Below are positions 9,303 through 17,611 of a stretch of 64,000 nt of DNA, in pieces. Location: positions 3,685,895-3,749,894 of the forward strand of contig NZ_KB235930.1 of assembly GCF_000332295.1 (NCBI RefSeq), in the 5' to 3' direction. The notes beneath the pieces are model-generated. The model had not been told where the DNA came from and did no database searches. It saw nothing but the letters and a program-made list of their open reading frames with translations. This DNA is from Fortiea contorta PCC 7126. GTDB taxonomy: Bacteria; Cyanobacteriota; Cyanobacteriia; Cyanobacteriales; Nostocaceae. The position numbers were made by a program, and so were the translations under genes. Each line of letters opens with the position of its first letter. The stretch's first letter is position 1.

Positions 9303-9626
9303 ATGGAAATGCCCCAGCGCGTATCAATTCGCTATAAAGATAAATCTTACAATATCAGTGAGATACGCTTGAAAACCTTCCGACTTGGGTTGCAATTATG
9401 GGACGAACAAACTAAACCTAAAAAAACCGAACTTTACGAATTTATCTCCTCTTGTTTAAAACAAGTAGACCGCCAAGACCGTTTCATTTTCTCTCTACTA
9501 TTCATGGAATTATCAGACCTCATCCGTGATTCTGCTTTTGATAGGTCAATGAAAGAAGATTTGCTCAAAACAGCTTTTAGGGAATTTGCATGTGCTGTAG
9601 CCGATTTTGAGGAATCTGCGAAATAA
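9303..9626 (+). CDS. Conserved-looking small protein of unknown function
   Basis: A 107-residue cytoplasmic protein with no signal peptide. It begins MEMPQRVSIRYKDKSYNISEIRLKTFRL and is mostly helical and charged. A GC content and codon use like its neighbours, and a good spacing, support it as real. I recognise no family. It is convergent with the hydrolase gene, 31 bases away. Confidence 0.55.
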   Translation: MEMPQRVSIRYKDKSYNISEIRLKTFRLGLQLWDEQTKPKKTELYEFISSCLKQVDRQDRFIFSLLFMELSDLIRDSAFDRSMKEDLLKTAFREFACAVADFEESAK

Positions 9627-9657
9627 CAAATAACACCATTTTCCGTCTCTATAACTA

Positions 9658-11313
9658 TTACTTTTGTGTATATTGCTTGAGCAATTGTTGTGCTTGCGGG
9701 GGAATCTCAGTAATTGAACGGATGGGAAAAGCTTCGGTGGAAGCAAGTTGAGCGTAATCTGGTGTGAGAAAGGGCGCGTATTTATCGGCTTCTGGGGTCA
9801 TTTGTGCTGCAAATGCTAACGTGATCGCTTTAACATATTTGCGGACGTCAACTGCTTTGTCACCGACTATTTCCCCACCAAAAAAAGGTGTGTTTGCTTG
9901 TCCTTGTTGATCCATGGTGGTGCTTGGGTCTTTGACGCTCAGATGAGTGCTTCCCAGGATACCGACTAGCCATTTGGGTGAAGGGAGTTTGGCGAATGCG
10001 ATGATCTGTTCTGACAAAGCTGGGGTGGTTTTATCTGCAGAACTTGCCAAGATGAGAGTAGGTACTTGCACTTTTGTCAAGCCAGTTTCTCCAAATGTCA
10101 GAGAAGTTGTGGGACTCAGAGCGATCGCTCTTTTCACCCTAGCATCCCGCAACTGATAGTTATTTTCTGGTAGTTCTTGGGCGCCACATTGAATAGTTTC
10201 CCCAAAACTCAGTGTGGTGACTTGATTTTTGCAGCGTTGTTTGAGGCGTTCTAGTTGTATTTCGGCGCCGGCGATCGCTAAGGCTGTTCCACCACCAAAA
10301 GAATAACCCAGTACCATGACGTTATTTGTAGCCAGTTTCCCTTGTAGGGGATGATTGGGTGTTTTTTGAATTTTTTCTAGTTCATCGAGGACAAAGCTGA
10401 CATCTTGGGGACGATCTAAAACTTCTTGGGGTTTTAGGAGTCTGGTTTTATTTTGAAATCCTGAGTTGATACTGGTGCTATTGCTCCCAGGATGTTCTAA
10501 AGTTACTACTGCATAACCGTGGGATGCAAGATGTTCTGTGAGGTAGCGCAGGTCTGTACGCACTGAACCAAAGCCGTGACTGTAAACAATGACAGGTTTT
10601 TCAGAATTAACTGCAGTTGACCAATAAATATCTACAGGGATGTTACGGGCGCGTTTTTGGTCATTCAATTCTAAATTCAAGACTTTGACTGCAGCGCTTC
10701 CGGGTAAACTGGGGTCAAAGGAAAAAGCAAGTTGGGGTTTTTGTGGGGCGAATAAGGGAGCGATCGCCAGCATAAACTGTTGCGTCACCCAAAAACCTGT
10801 ATTCAAAGTTCTCGCAACTTTCAATGCTTGCGGTACGTTAATTTCTAAGCGTTTACTCGGATAAGACGCGATAAAATTTAGTACAGAAAGACCCTCTGGT
10901 TTGCTAGCACTCAAAACAAAGCCGGCTCTCAAAGCTTTCGCGCCCGCATTATCTTTGCGGACTACAGCTGTAGCTAGGTCATTGAGAATCGTTGTCCCAA
11001 TCTGAGTATTGAGCAATCGACTAACTGTGACAACATTTATAGGTATTCTCGCTCTTAACATCCCCAGCACGAAATCTCTTTGTGATGCAGATAAATTTTT
11101 AGTGTATAAATCCAAACTTTTAGGAAATTTTCCTGTTTCCGCTACAGTTTGTAAATCGCTCACAGGAATAGAATCTGCAAGAGGCCCAAATCGCAGTACA
11201 AGTGTCTCAGCAGCTTGTACTGATGTTTGTTTACCAAAAACCTGTGTGAGTACAAGGGCAAAAAATAGCCCTTTGATCACCTTGATACTTCTCCGGCTAC
11301 CTACCATGAACAT
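9658..11313 (-). CDS. Secreted alpha/beta hydrolase with N-terminal DUF1400-type region
   Basis: A 551-residue protein. The signal peptide lies at about residues 12-34 (GLFFALVLTQVFGKQTSVQAAE). A cyanobacteria-typical N-terminal helical domain of the DUF1400 type follows at about 35-165, then an alpha/beta hydrolase domain at about 225-510. The oxyanion segment VIVYSHGFGS and the nucleophile elbow GYSFGGGTA (Ser near 339) are visible, with a likely catalytic His in GSTHLSV. It belongs to the platelet-activating-factor acetylhydrolase/dienelactone hydrolase-like class, and the natural substrate is unknown. An ATG at residue 3 is an alternative start. Confidence 0.82.
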   Translation of the reverse strand: MFMVGSRRSIKVIKGLFFALVLTQVFGKQTSVQAAETLVLRFGPLADSIPVSDLQTVAETGKFPKSLDLYTKNLSASQRDFVLGMLRARIPINVVTVSRLLNTQIGTTILNDLATAVVRKDNAGAKALRAGFVLSASKPEGLSVLNFIASYPSKRLEINVPQALKVARTLNTGFWVTQQFMLAIAPLFAPQKPQLAFSFDPSLPGSAAVKVLNLELNDQKRARNIPVDIYWSTAVNSEKPVIVYSHGFGSVRTDLRYLTEHLASHGYAVVTLEHPGSNSTSINSGFQNKTRLLKPQEVLDRPQDVSFVLDELEKIQKTPNHPLQGKLATNNVMVLGYSFGGGTALAIAGAEIQLERLKQRCKNQVTTLSFGETIQCGAQELPENNYQLRDARVKRAIALSPTTSLTFGETGLTKVQVPTLILASSADKTTPALSEQIIAFAKLPSPKWLVGILGSTHLSVKDPSTTMDQQGQANTPFFGGEIVGDKAVDVRKYVKAITLAFAAQMTPEADKYAPFLTPDYAQLASTEAFPIRSITEIPPQAQQLLKQYTQK

Positions 11314-11438
11314 CTTCCTTTAGGATGCTTAGGGGAATATAGCCGATATTCGTGTATTTAGCTACCCTGTTCACTAAAAATTAAGGAATAAAAAAAACGT
11401 CTTTCCCCAGCCCCTCACCCCTAACCCCTTTTAAAAAC

Positions 11439-12566
11439 TCACAAATTCCCACGGGTAGACTGTTCTCGCTCGATGGCTTCAAATAAAGCTTTAAAATTAC
11501 CGTTACCAAAACCTTGTGCGCCTTTGCGTTGAATTATTTCTATAAAAAATGTTGGTCTAGTTACTAACGGTTTAGTAAATATTTGTAGCAAATAACCTTG
11601 CTCATCCCAATCTAGTAAAATTCTCAACTCTTTTAAGAGATTGATATCCTCATCAATTAAATGAATATATTTTTGTAAATTTTCATAGTAAGTATCTGGT
11701 GTTTCCAAAAACTCAATACCGCTGTTACGTAATTCTTTAACTGTTTGGATAATATCATGACTTCTGAGGGCGATATGTTGAACACCTGGGCCATAATGAA
11801 AGTCTAAGTATTCTTGAATTTGTGATTTTCGCTTTCCTGGGGCTGGTTCATTAATGGGGAATTTAATTTTTCCAGTTTGGTTTTGCAAAACTTTTGATGT
11901 TAGAGATGAGTATTGAGTTGATATGTCATCACTGCTGAATTCTTGCTGCTGTTGGAAATCTAAAATTGTGCGATAAAAATTAGCCCAGATATCTAATTTT
12001 CCTAATTCGACACTCAACACAATATGGTCAATTTCCGTCAAATTAGTTGCTATGGATAAAGGCAAATTTGGCAGAGAATGATATTCTGGTGAAAATTCTT
12101 GGTGGTGATGGCGTTCTATAAACGAATGATTTAAGTCGCCGCTATAACTAGCGATCGTTGCTTTGACAATACTGCTGTTTTTTCCTTTCAATAGAGTTGG
12201 GGACATAATTGCTTTGGCTCCCCGTGTCACAGCGGTATGAAAACAAGTTAAAGCATCATCAACTAATAAAGCAATATCATACACCCCGTCACCATGTAAT
12301 TTTACATATTCAGCGATCGCCCCATGTGGTGTGAGTGGAGAAGTGAAAATAAAGCGAATATCAGATTGTTGGACAACAAACGAGCTGCGATCGCGCACAC
12401 CAGTTTCTAAGCCAGCATAGGCAATAAGTCGAAAACCAAAGGTTCTACAATAAAAATGAGCCGCTTGTTTTGCATTTCCGACATAAAATTCTACATAATC
12501 AATTTTTTGCAGTTGAATTGAGATGTCATTTTGTAACTGGAATGATTGATTTCCTGTGATTTGCAT
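11439..12566 (-). CDS. hpd: 4-hydroxyphenylpyruvate dioxygenase
   Basis: A 375-residue two-domain vicinal-oxygen-chelate enzyme. Each half opens with a related motif (IDYVEFYVGNAKQAAHFY; EIDHIVLSVELGKLDIWANFY). The iron ligands are visible: His in EIDHIVLS (about 180), His in GPGVQHIALRS (about 262) and Glu in FFIEIIQRKG (about 341). The C-terminal helix GFGNGNFKALFEAIEREQ is the family signature. It converts 4-hydroxyphenylpyruvate to homogentisate, the precursor of tocopherol in cyanobacteria and of tyrosine breakdown. It is not in an operon here. Confidence 0.93.
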   Translation of the reverse strand: MQITGNQSFQLQNDISIQLQKIDYVEFYVGNAKQAAHFYCRTFGFRLIAYAGLETGVRDRSSFVVQQSDIRFIFTSPLTPHGAIAEYVKLHGDGVYDIALLVDDALTCFHTAVTRGAKAIMSPTLLKGKNSSIVKATIASYSGDLNHSFIERHHHQEFSPEYHSLPNLPLSIATNLTEIDHIVLSVELGKLDIWANFYRTILDFQQQQEFSSDDISTQYSSLTSKVLQNQTGKIKFPINEPAPGKRKSQIQEYLDFHYGPGVQHIALRSHDIIQTVKELRNSGIEFLETPDTYYENLQKYIHLIDEDINLLKELRILLDWDEQGYLLQIFTKPLVTRPTFFIEIIQRKGAQGFGNGNFKALFEAIEREQSTRGNL

Positions 12567-12970
12567 AGTATTTATTCAATTTGAATTCATAGCTGTCGCC
12601 AAGTAGTTTAGAACATAAATCGAATCTAAAACCAAAATACCAAGCGACCCTGTTAAGAGTTTCCTATCCCCTGCTATATATGAATAATTCGTAATTAAAA
12701 TTTCTTCACTCCATTAAGTAGAAATTAACGACAAGATAAGAGTTGCAAGTTACTTGAGTAAAAATTGCAATTTTTATCCAGCTTAATTAAATTTTGTATC
12801 ATTTTTTGCCCCATTTGGGAATGATCCTGAGGATAGGTGGCAAAAAATTTGAGCAAGTGTATTGAGTTATACTAATTCCTGAAAATAATAGAACAGATCA
12901 ACAAGAGCCACCCTTCATCCTTCATCCTTCATCCTTCACCCTTCACCCTTCACCCTTCAGACTTCAGACT
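12567..12970. other. Intergenic region ending in a heptamer repeat
   Basis: 404 bases, AT-rich, without a gene. From about 12909 to 12990 there is a tandem array of 7-bp units (cttcatc / cttcacc / cttcaga). It runs into the last codons of the glycerate kinase gene, so the array may have altered the C-terminus of that protein. The AT-rich part is upstream of hpd and probably holds its promoter. Confidence 0.65.
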
Positions 12971-14038
12971 TCATCCTTCAGACTTCATCCTTTCTCTTGG
13001 TGTGTAAACTTGACCAAAGCTGTGATCGAGCGCAATCTCAATCACTAAATCAACTGCTGTGGGATCTTGGATGAGGGGTTTGATGAATAATTCTGGGTGT
13101 AGCGATCGCCAAAAATAGTTGACAAATTCTTTTATTTGTGCATCATTCATCCCGGTTTTTCCCGATGCGATCATTTTTTGCTCTGCTTGTTTGCGCCATT
13201 CCAGAGAACAGCGATAATCGTTAGGGTTGAGCACGATTAAGCTATCTAGTTGTGCCCACAGGGGTAGATAATCCTGGAGTTGACGATTCATATCGCGGGC
13301 AAATTCGCGGTCTGCATTTGTGATAATTGGTGGGGGTGCGGTGTTGAAAGCTTCCACAGGGATGGGACGCACACCCACAAACCAACCTTCAAACAGGAGA
13401 ATATCGACATCTGCAAAGGTTTCTGGAGTGGTGCGATCGCCCGCACCTTTATAAGCAGATTTATCAAAGCGGGGGATAGTTACTGGGCTTTGGCTTTGGT
13501 GGATTTGCTTGAGTAAATTTAAGCCCAAGTCTACATCGTGGGTTCCCGGAGGGCCACGCCAAATTAAGCGGCGATCGCGCTGCATTAAAACTAGGCGATC
13601 GCTATAAGTTTTATATAAATCGTCTAAGGATAAACTGGCGGTAGCGTACCCCAAGTGCTGTAAAATCAAAGTCAGTGCCTGACACATGGTGGTTTTACCT
13701 GTGCCTTGTCCACCGAGAATTCCTTGAATCAGCGGTTTTCCTAAGCTTTGACGATTCGCTGCTAATCTCATTGCTAAAGGTAGCCACAGATCCCACAAAA
13801 CCGATAGCATATTTTGGGTCGGGAGTGAGAGAGTAGTTTGGCAAAATTGGTGGAATTTTGGCAGGAATGACTGGAGTAATTGCGATCGCTTGTAGAGAAC
13901 TTGATCTACATTCTCTCGTGTAATTGCGAAGGCTTGCGTCCGCAATTGGTCAGCTAAGGCTGCTTCCCGCGCTGACTTGAGCCAAGTTTCTACAGCTACA
14001 TCAGTTACTAAAAGTTCACTCAACCATGAATTCATCAC
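12971..14038 (-). CDS. glyK: D-glycerate 3-kinase (GLYK type)
   Basis: A 355-residue P-loop kinase of the plant/cyanobacterial glycerate kinase type. Walker A is GGQGTGKTTMCQAL (about residue 109), followed by SLSLDDLYKTYSDR and RGPPGTHDVDLG. The PRFDKSAYKGAGDR segment and the Walker B-like LLFEGWFVG complete the phosphoribulokinase/uridine kinase-like fold. It phosphorylates glycerate to 3-phosphoglycerate, the last step of photorespiration. The gene starts 22 bases after the ycf20-like gene on the same strand, so they probably form an operon. The extreme C-terminus overlaps a heptamer repeat array. Confidence 0.85.
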   Translation of the reverse strand: MMNSWLSELLVTDVAVETWLKSAREAALADQLRTQAFAITRENVDQVLYKRSQLLQSFLPKFHQFCQTTLSLPTQNMLSVLWDLWLPLAMRLAANRQSLGKPLIQGILGGQGTGKTTMCQALTLILQHLGYATASLSLDDLYKTYSDRLVLMQRDRRLIWRGPPGTHDVDLGLNLLKQIHQSQSPVTIPRFDKSAYKGAGDRTTPETFADVDILLFEGWFVGVRPIPVEAFNTAPPPIITNADREFARDMNRQLQDYLPLWAQLDSLIVLNPNDYRCSLEWRKQAEQKMIASGKTGMNDAQIKEFVNYFWRSLHPELFIKPLIQDPTAVDLVIEIALDHSFGQVYTPRERMKSEG

Positions 14039-14060
14039 TCAGACCTTCCTCCATCTCGCC

Positions 14061-14393
14061 TCAAGAACCTAACTTAAAGGCTTCAATAAACAGACTATAG
14101 GTAAAACCTACCTTCAGCAAATTTAGCGCCTCCACCCAGAGCGATCGCTTAGATAAAAAGCCGCGACTATAAAATATCCTACTGCTAATTTCTGTCAATA
14201 ATACTAAAAATGCGGCGACGACAATATCCAACTCTGCTTTTTGTCCCGCCGTAGTTGACACTGCTGTTCCCAGAAAAAACCCAAATAAGAAACTGATAAT
14301 CTGTAGCGACAACCGCCGCCAAGGATTAGCAAACCATTGTCCCAAACGCCCAGCCACAGTGTCGAGCAAATTATTTATACGGGTGTTTTGCAT
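14061..14393 (-). CDS. ycf20: Ycf20-like (DUF565) membrane protein
   Basis: A 110-residue protein with the DUF565/Ycf20 pattern: N-terminal TRINNLLDTVAGRLGQWFANPWRR, then two membrane segments (about 28-50 and 57-75) and ISSRIFYSRG. Plastid and cyanobacterial Ycf20 homologues are thylakoid-associated, and a plant homologue is linked to non-photochemical quenching. The cyanobacterial role is not settled. It lies immediately upstream of glycerate kinase, 22 bases away. Confidence 0.82.
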   Translation of the reverse strand: MQNTRINNLLDTVAGRLGQWFANPWRRLSLQIISFLFGFFLGTAVSTTAGQKAELDIVVAAFLVLLTEISSRIFYSRGFLSKRSLWVEALNLLKVGFTYSLFIEAFKLGS

Positions 14394-14894
14394 ATAACTA
14401 CCTGGATAATGAATTGATTAAAGTCAAATGGGGGCTACTCTGGCTTGTTTTCTACCCACGGTAGTGAATGTAGGCAGAAAATTTAATATTTAGATAAAAA
14501 TACATTGATTCATGTATAACTTGTACTACAAATATCTCTTTTGTATCTGATCAATTTATCTAAAAGAGATATAAATTAGCCAGCATTGATAAATATGAAT
14601 TGTAGGCAAATTGTGCATCTAATAGATACATATTTATACCCTGATTACAGTTGCAATTGCCGATATCAAAAAAACTGCTGATCTTTTCTACCGACACTAA
14701 TAATTACTTTGAGATTAATAGAGAGAGTGTTAATTTGTGGCAATATACTCTCTACTAGATGCAATTTATACTGTATTACGCGTCTTAATTTGAGCACAAC
14801 CCTAGAGTCACCAAGTTTCTTTTACTGTCCTTGCAAATAATAGGCTAGTATTTGGTCAAGCCTACACAAATTTTTATTCCTAACAGCTTTCAAT
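14394..14894. other. AT-rich intergenic region between divergent genes
   Basis: 501 bases with no plausible gene on either strand. It separates the ycf20-glyK pair (minus) from a lipoprotein gene (plus) and must hold both promoters. Many TA-rich hexamers are present, but I cannot single out a start site. Confidence 0.6.
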
Positions 14895-15527
14895 ATGAAG
14901 TCGTCGGTGTATCGTCACGCTGCTGTTCTCGCTTGTTCATTGGCAGTATTGGGTTTACTAGTTGGGTGCTTGGAAATGAAAGTTGCTTTTGAAGCGACAA
15001 ATCCAGATACCACTTCTCCAGCGACAAGCGAAACCTCTTCCTTTGCCAAAAATCAGCCGTCAGCAGTTTCTCAAGAAACAGTCAGTGCGGCCAATGTCTC
15101 TAATTCCACCAGTAACCAAACTCACCAAATCAAAGATAGTGAGAGCAAAAACACTGCTTTGGTAACATACAATCAACAATCAGCTAAAAATGCTCAGGCG
15201 TGGGGTACTCTACGGATGATTAATCAAACAAATCAGCCCGTAAGATTAGCCCTACTGGCGCGACAGTCAGCGGTGAAAGGATCTACCACTATTCAAAATA
15301 GCCATAATATCCCCGCACATTGGGACTTTGCACCTAAAGAAGGTAGCGAGCGCGGGTTGCTGTTATCTCTGCCTAACGGTAATTTAAAGCTAGAAAAGGG
15401 AGATATTTTAGTCGCCTTTGCCCAGGACGGTTCACGCCGCTACTGGGGGCCATATGTTGTCGGCGAAACATCTCTACCTCGATGGAATTCGCCAAACAAA
15501 GAATGGCAATTGGTGCTTGATCAGTAG
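14895..15527 (+). CDS. Putative lipoprotein of unknown function
   Basis: A 210-residue protein with a lipoprotein signal peptide; the lipobox is LLVGC, with Cys near residue 25. A Ser/Thr/Asn-rich low-complexity linker follows (about 35-95), then a folded C-terminal domain (about 97-210: WGTLRMINQTNQPVRLALLAR ... HWDFAPKEGSERGLLLSLPNGNLKLEKGDILVAFAQDGSRRYWGPYVVGE). No family is recognised. It is probably anchored in the plasma or outer membrane. Confidence 0.65.
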   Translation: MKSSVYRHAAVLACSLAVLGLLVGCLEMKVAFEATNPDTTSPATSETSSFAKNQPSAVSQETVSAANVSNSTSNQTHQIKDSESKNTALVTYNQQSAKNAQAWGTLRMINQTNQPVRLALLARQSAVKGSTTIQNSHNIPAHWDFAPKEGSERGLLLSLPNGNLKLEKGDILVAFAQDGSRRYWGPYVVGETSLPRWNSPNKEWQLVLDQ

Positions 15528-15756
15528 ATATCTGGCTATTTGCCGTGATTTCTGGAATGATTGAGATGGTGAGGTAGAGGTGTATTGATTTTAGCAAAAA
15601 TTAAATAGCAGCCTGATATCAGAAAATGAATGTAGAGACATTGCTGTTGCTTCGTCTCTACACTGACTGTTTCCTGGTGTGTGGGAAGTATACAAGACGA
15701 AGAACAAAACATCAGCAAGCAACGACTATTGATTATTGACTATTGACTGATAAATA

Positions 15757-17595
15757 ATGAAGATGAAATTCAGTATCCCAGGTGCTGTTGAGCGGTGGTT
15801 CGACAATCTAGTGAAACGTCCAGTTTTGGCTGTGATTGTCTCAATTTTCTGGATACTGCTCACTGCTTGGATTGCTTTTGGGTGGCATTTGGGCAATATT
15901 GGTTTAATAGATGAAACAGAGCCACTGTTTGCTGAGGCTTCCCGTCAAATGTTGGTGACAGGTGACTGGATTACTCCATATTTTAATGGTGAAACTCGGT
16001 TTGATAAACCAGCGCTGATTTATTGGTGTCAAGCGATCGCTTATGCAATTATAGGAGTGAATGAGTGGGCGGCGCGTGTCCCTTCAGTTTTCGCGGCGAT
16101 CGTTGTTATGGGTCTAGTTGCATACACACTGCACTGGTCTTTGTCAAGAGCAGATCAGTTAGAGCAAGTATCGCGCCCAGCGCGGCGCTACCTCACCGCA
16201 GCGACTGCAGCAGCCATGACAGCATTGAATCCAGAAATGATTGCTTGGGGAAGAACTGGTGTGTCTGATATGCTCCTCACCGGTTGCATCGCTTCTGCAT
16301 TGCTGTGCTTTTTCTTAGGGTACGCCAGCCAAGAACAGACAAATGAGAATAATTCTCTATTGCCAAATAAATGGTATTTAGCTTGTTATGTGCTCATTGC
16401 TGCCGGCATCTTAACCAAAGGCCCCATCGGCATCGTCTTACCTGGGTTAATTATCGGCGCATTTGTGCTGTATTTGGGCAAACTCAGGGAAGTTTGGCGA
16501 GAAATGCGCGTGCTGTTGGGTTTGTTAATAATTTTAGTTTTATCAGTTCCTTGGTATGCGTTAGTTATTTGGCGCAACGGTTGGGATTATATTAACTCCT
16601 TTTTTGGTTATCACAACGTAGAACGATTTACTGAAGTAGTTAATGGGCATTCAGCACCTTGGTATTTTTACTTTATAGTCGTGCTGTTGGGCTTCACCCC
16701 ATACTCAGTTTACCTGCCAGGAGCGATCGCCGGACTGCAAATTTGGCGTCGCCAGCACTGGTTGAGTCGAGAGCGTTCTCAACAATTAAGTTTATTTGCA
16801 GGTTTTTGGTTTCTTGGTGTTTTCGGCTTTTTCACCATCGCTGTCACCAAACTTCCCAGCTACGTTTTACCATTAATGCCAGCTGCAGCAATTTTAGTCG
16901 CACTGTTATGGAGCGAGCAATTAAAACCGACAAGAACTCTGGCTCACAAAATCTTTTGGGCGAGTGGTTGGGCGAATGTCGTCTATTTATCAGGGCTAGC
17001 AGTAGCACTATTTAATTTATACCGGATATCGGGTAGCGATCCCGCCGCACCCGACATTTTTCTATTAATTCAACAATCAGGTTTACCGGCTTTAGGGGGT
17101 TGGATTTGGCTGATATGTGCGATGATTATTGCAGCTTTATTAGTAGTTAGGGGTAAGAATTGGCTATTTGGCGTCAATTTGCTAGGATTTGCGGCATTTT
17201 TCATTGTAGTTTTGATGCCTACCTTGTTTTTATTAGACGAACAACGTCAGCTACCATTAAGAGAATTATCTGCGATCGCTGTACAAGCACAACAACCAAA
17301 CGAAGAATTTATCATGGTGGGCTTTAAAAAACCCAGCGTCGCCTTCTACACCCGCAAACATGTAAACTACTTACAAGCGCCAGAAGCTGCAGTAGACCAT
17401 ATCCAAAATCAAATCAACAAACAAGTCAAACCCCCCTCACTACTCGCCTTAGCTGAACAAAGCATGTTTGTGAAAATGGGTTTACAGCCGGAAGAATACA
17501 AATTTTTAGCCAATAAAGGAGCTTATTCCTTAATTAGAGTTCCTTTAAAAAAAACTAAAAAGCCAAAATTAGACATATCATATCAGGCACGGTAA
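15757..17595 (+). CDS. ArnT/PMT-like membrane glycosyltransferase (GT39/GT83 type)
   Basis: A 612-residue integral membrane protein with about ten to twelve hydrophobic segments. The first periplasmic loop carries the catalytic acidic pair motif LIDETEPLFAEASRQM (about residues 51-66), and GDWITPYFNGETRFDKPALIYW follows. This is typical of dolichyl- or undecaprenyl-phosphate-sugar dependent transferases of the PMT/ArnT superfamily. It would add a sugar to a lipid or protein on the periplasmic face; the acceptor is unknown. It is convergent with a large kinase gene whose stop lies 17 bases beyond its own stop. Confidence 0.85.
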   Translation: MKMKFSIPGAVERWFDNLVKRPVLAVIVSIFWILLTAWIAFGWHLGNIGLIDETEPLFAEASRQMLVTGDWITPYFNGETRFDKPALIYWCQAIAYAIIGVNEWAARVPSVFAAIVVMGLVAYTLHWSLSRADQLEQVSRPARRYLTAATAAAMTALNPEMIAWGRTGVSDMLLTGCIASALLCFFLGYASQEQTNENNSLLPNKWYLACYVLIAAGILTKGPIGIVLPGLIIGAFVLYLGKLREVWREMRVLLGLLIILVLSVPWYALVIWRNGWDYINSFFGYHNVERFTEVVNGHSAPWYFYFIVVLLGFTPYSVYLPGAIAGLQIWRRQHWLSRERSQQLSLFAGFWFLGVFGFFTIAVTKLPSYVLPLMPAAAILVALLWSEQLKPTRTLAHKIFWASGWANVVYLSGLAVALFNLYRISGSDPAAPDIFLLIQQSGLPALGGWIWLICAMIIAALLVVRGKNWLFGVNLLGFAAFFIVVLMPTLFLLDEQRQLPLRELSAIAVQAQQPNEEFIMVGFKKPSVAFYTRKHVNYLQAPEAAVDHIQNQINKQVKPPSLLALAEQSMFVKMGLQPEEYKFLANKGAYSLIRVPLKKTKKPKLDISYQAR

Positions 17596-17611
17596 TTCCT
17601 CTGTTTCCCTA

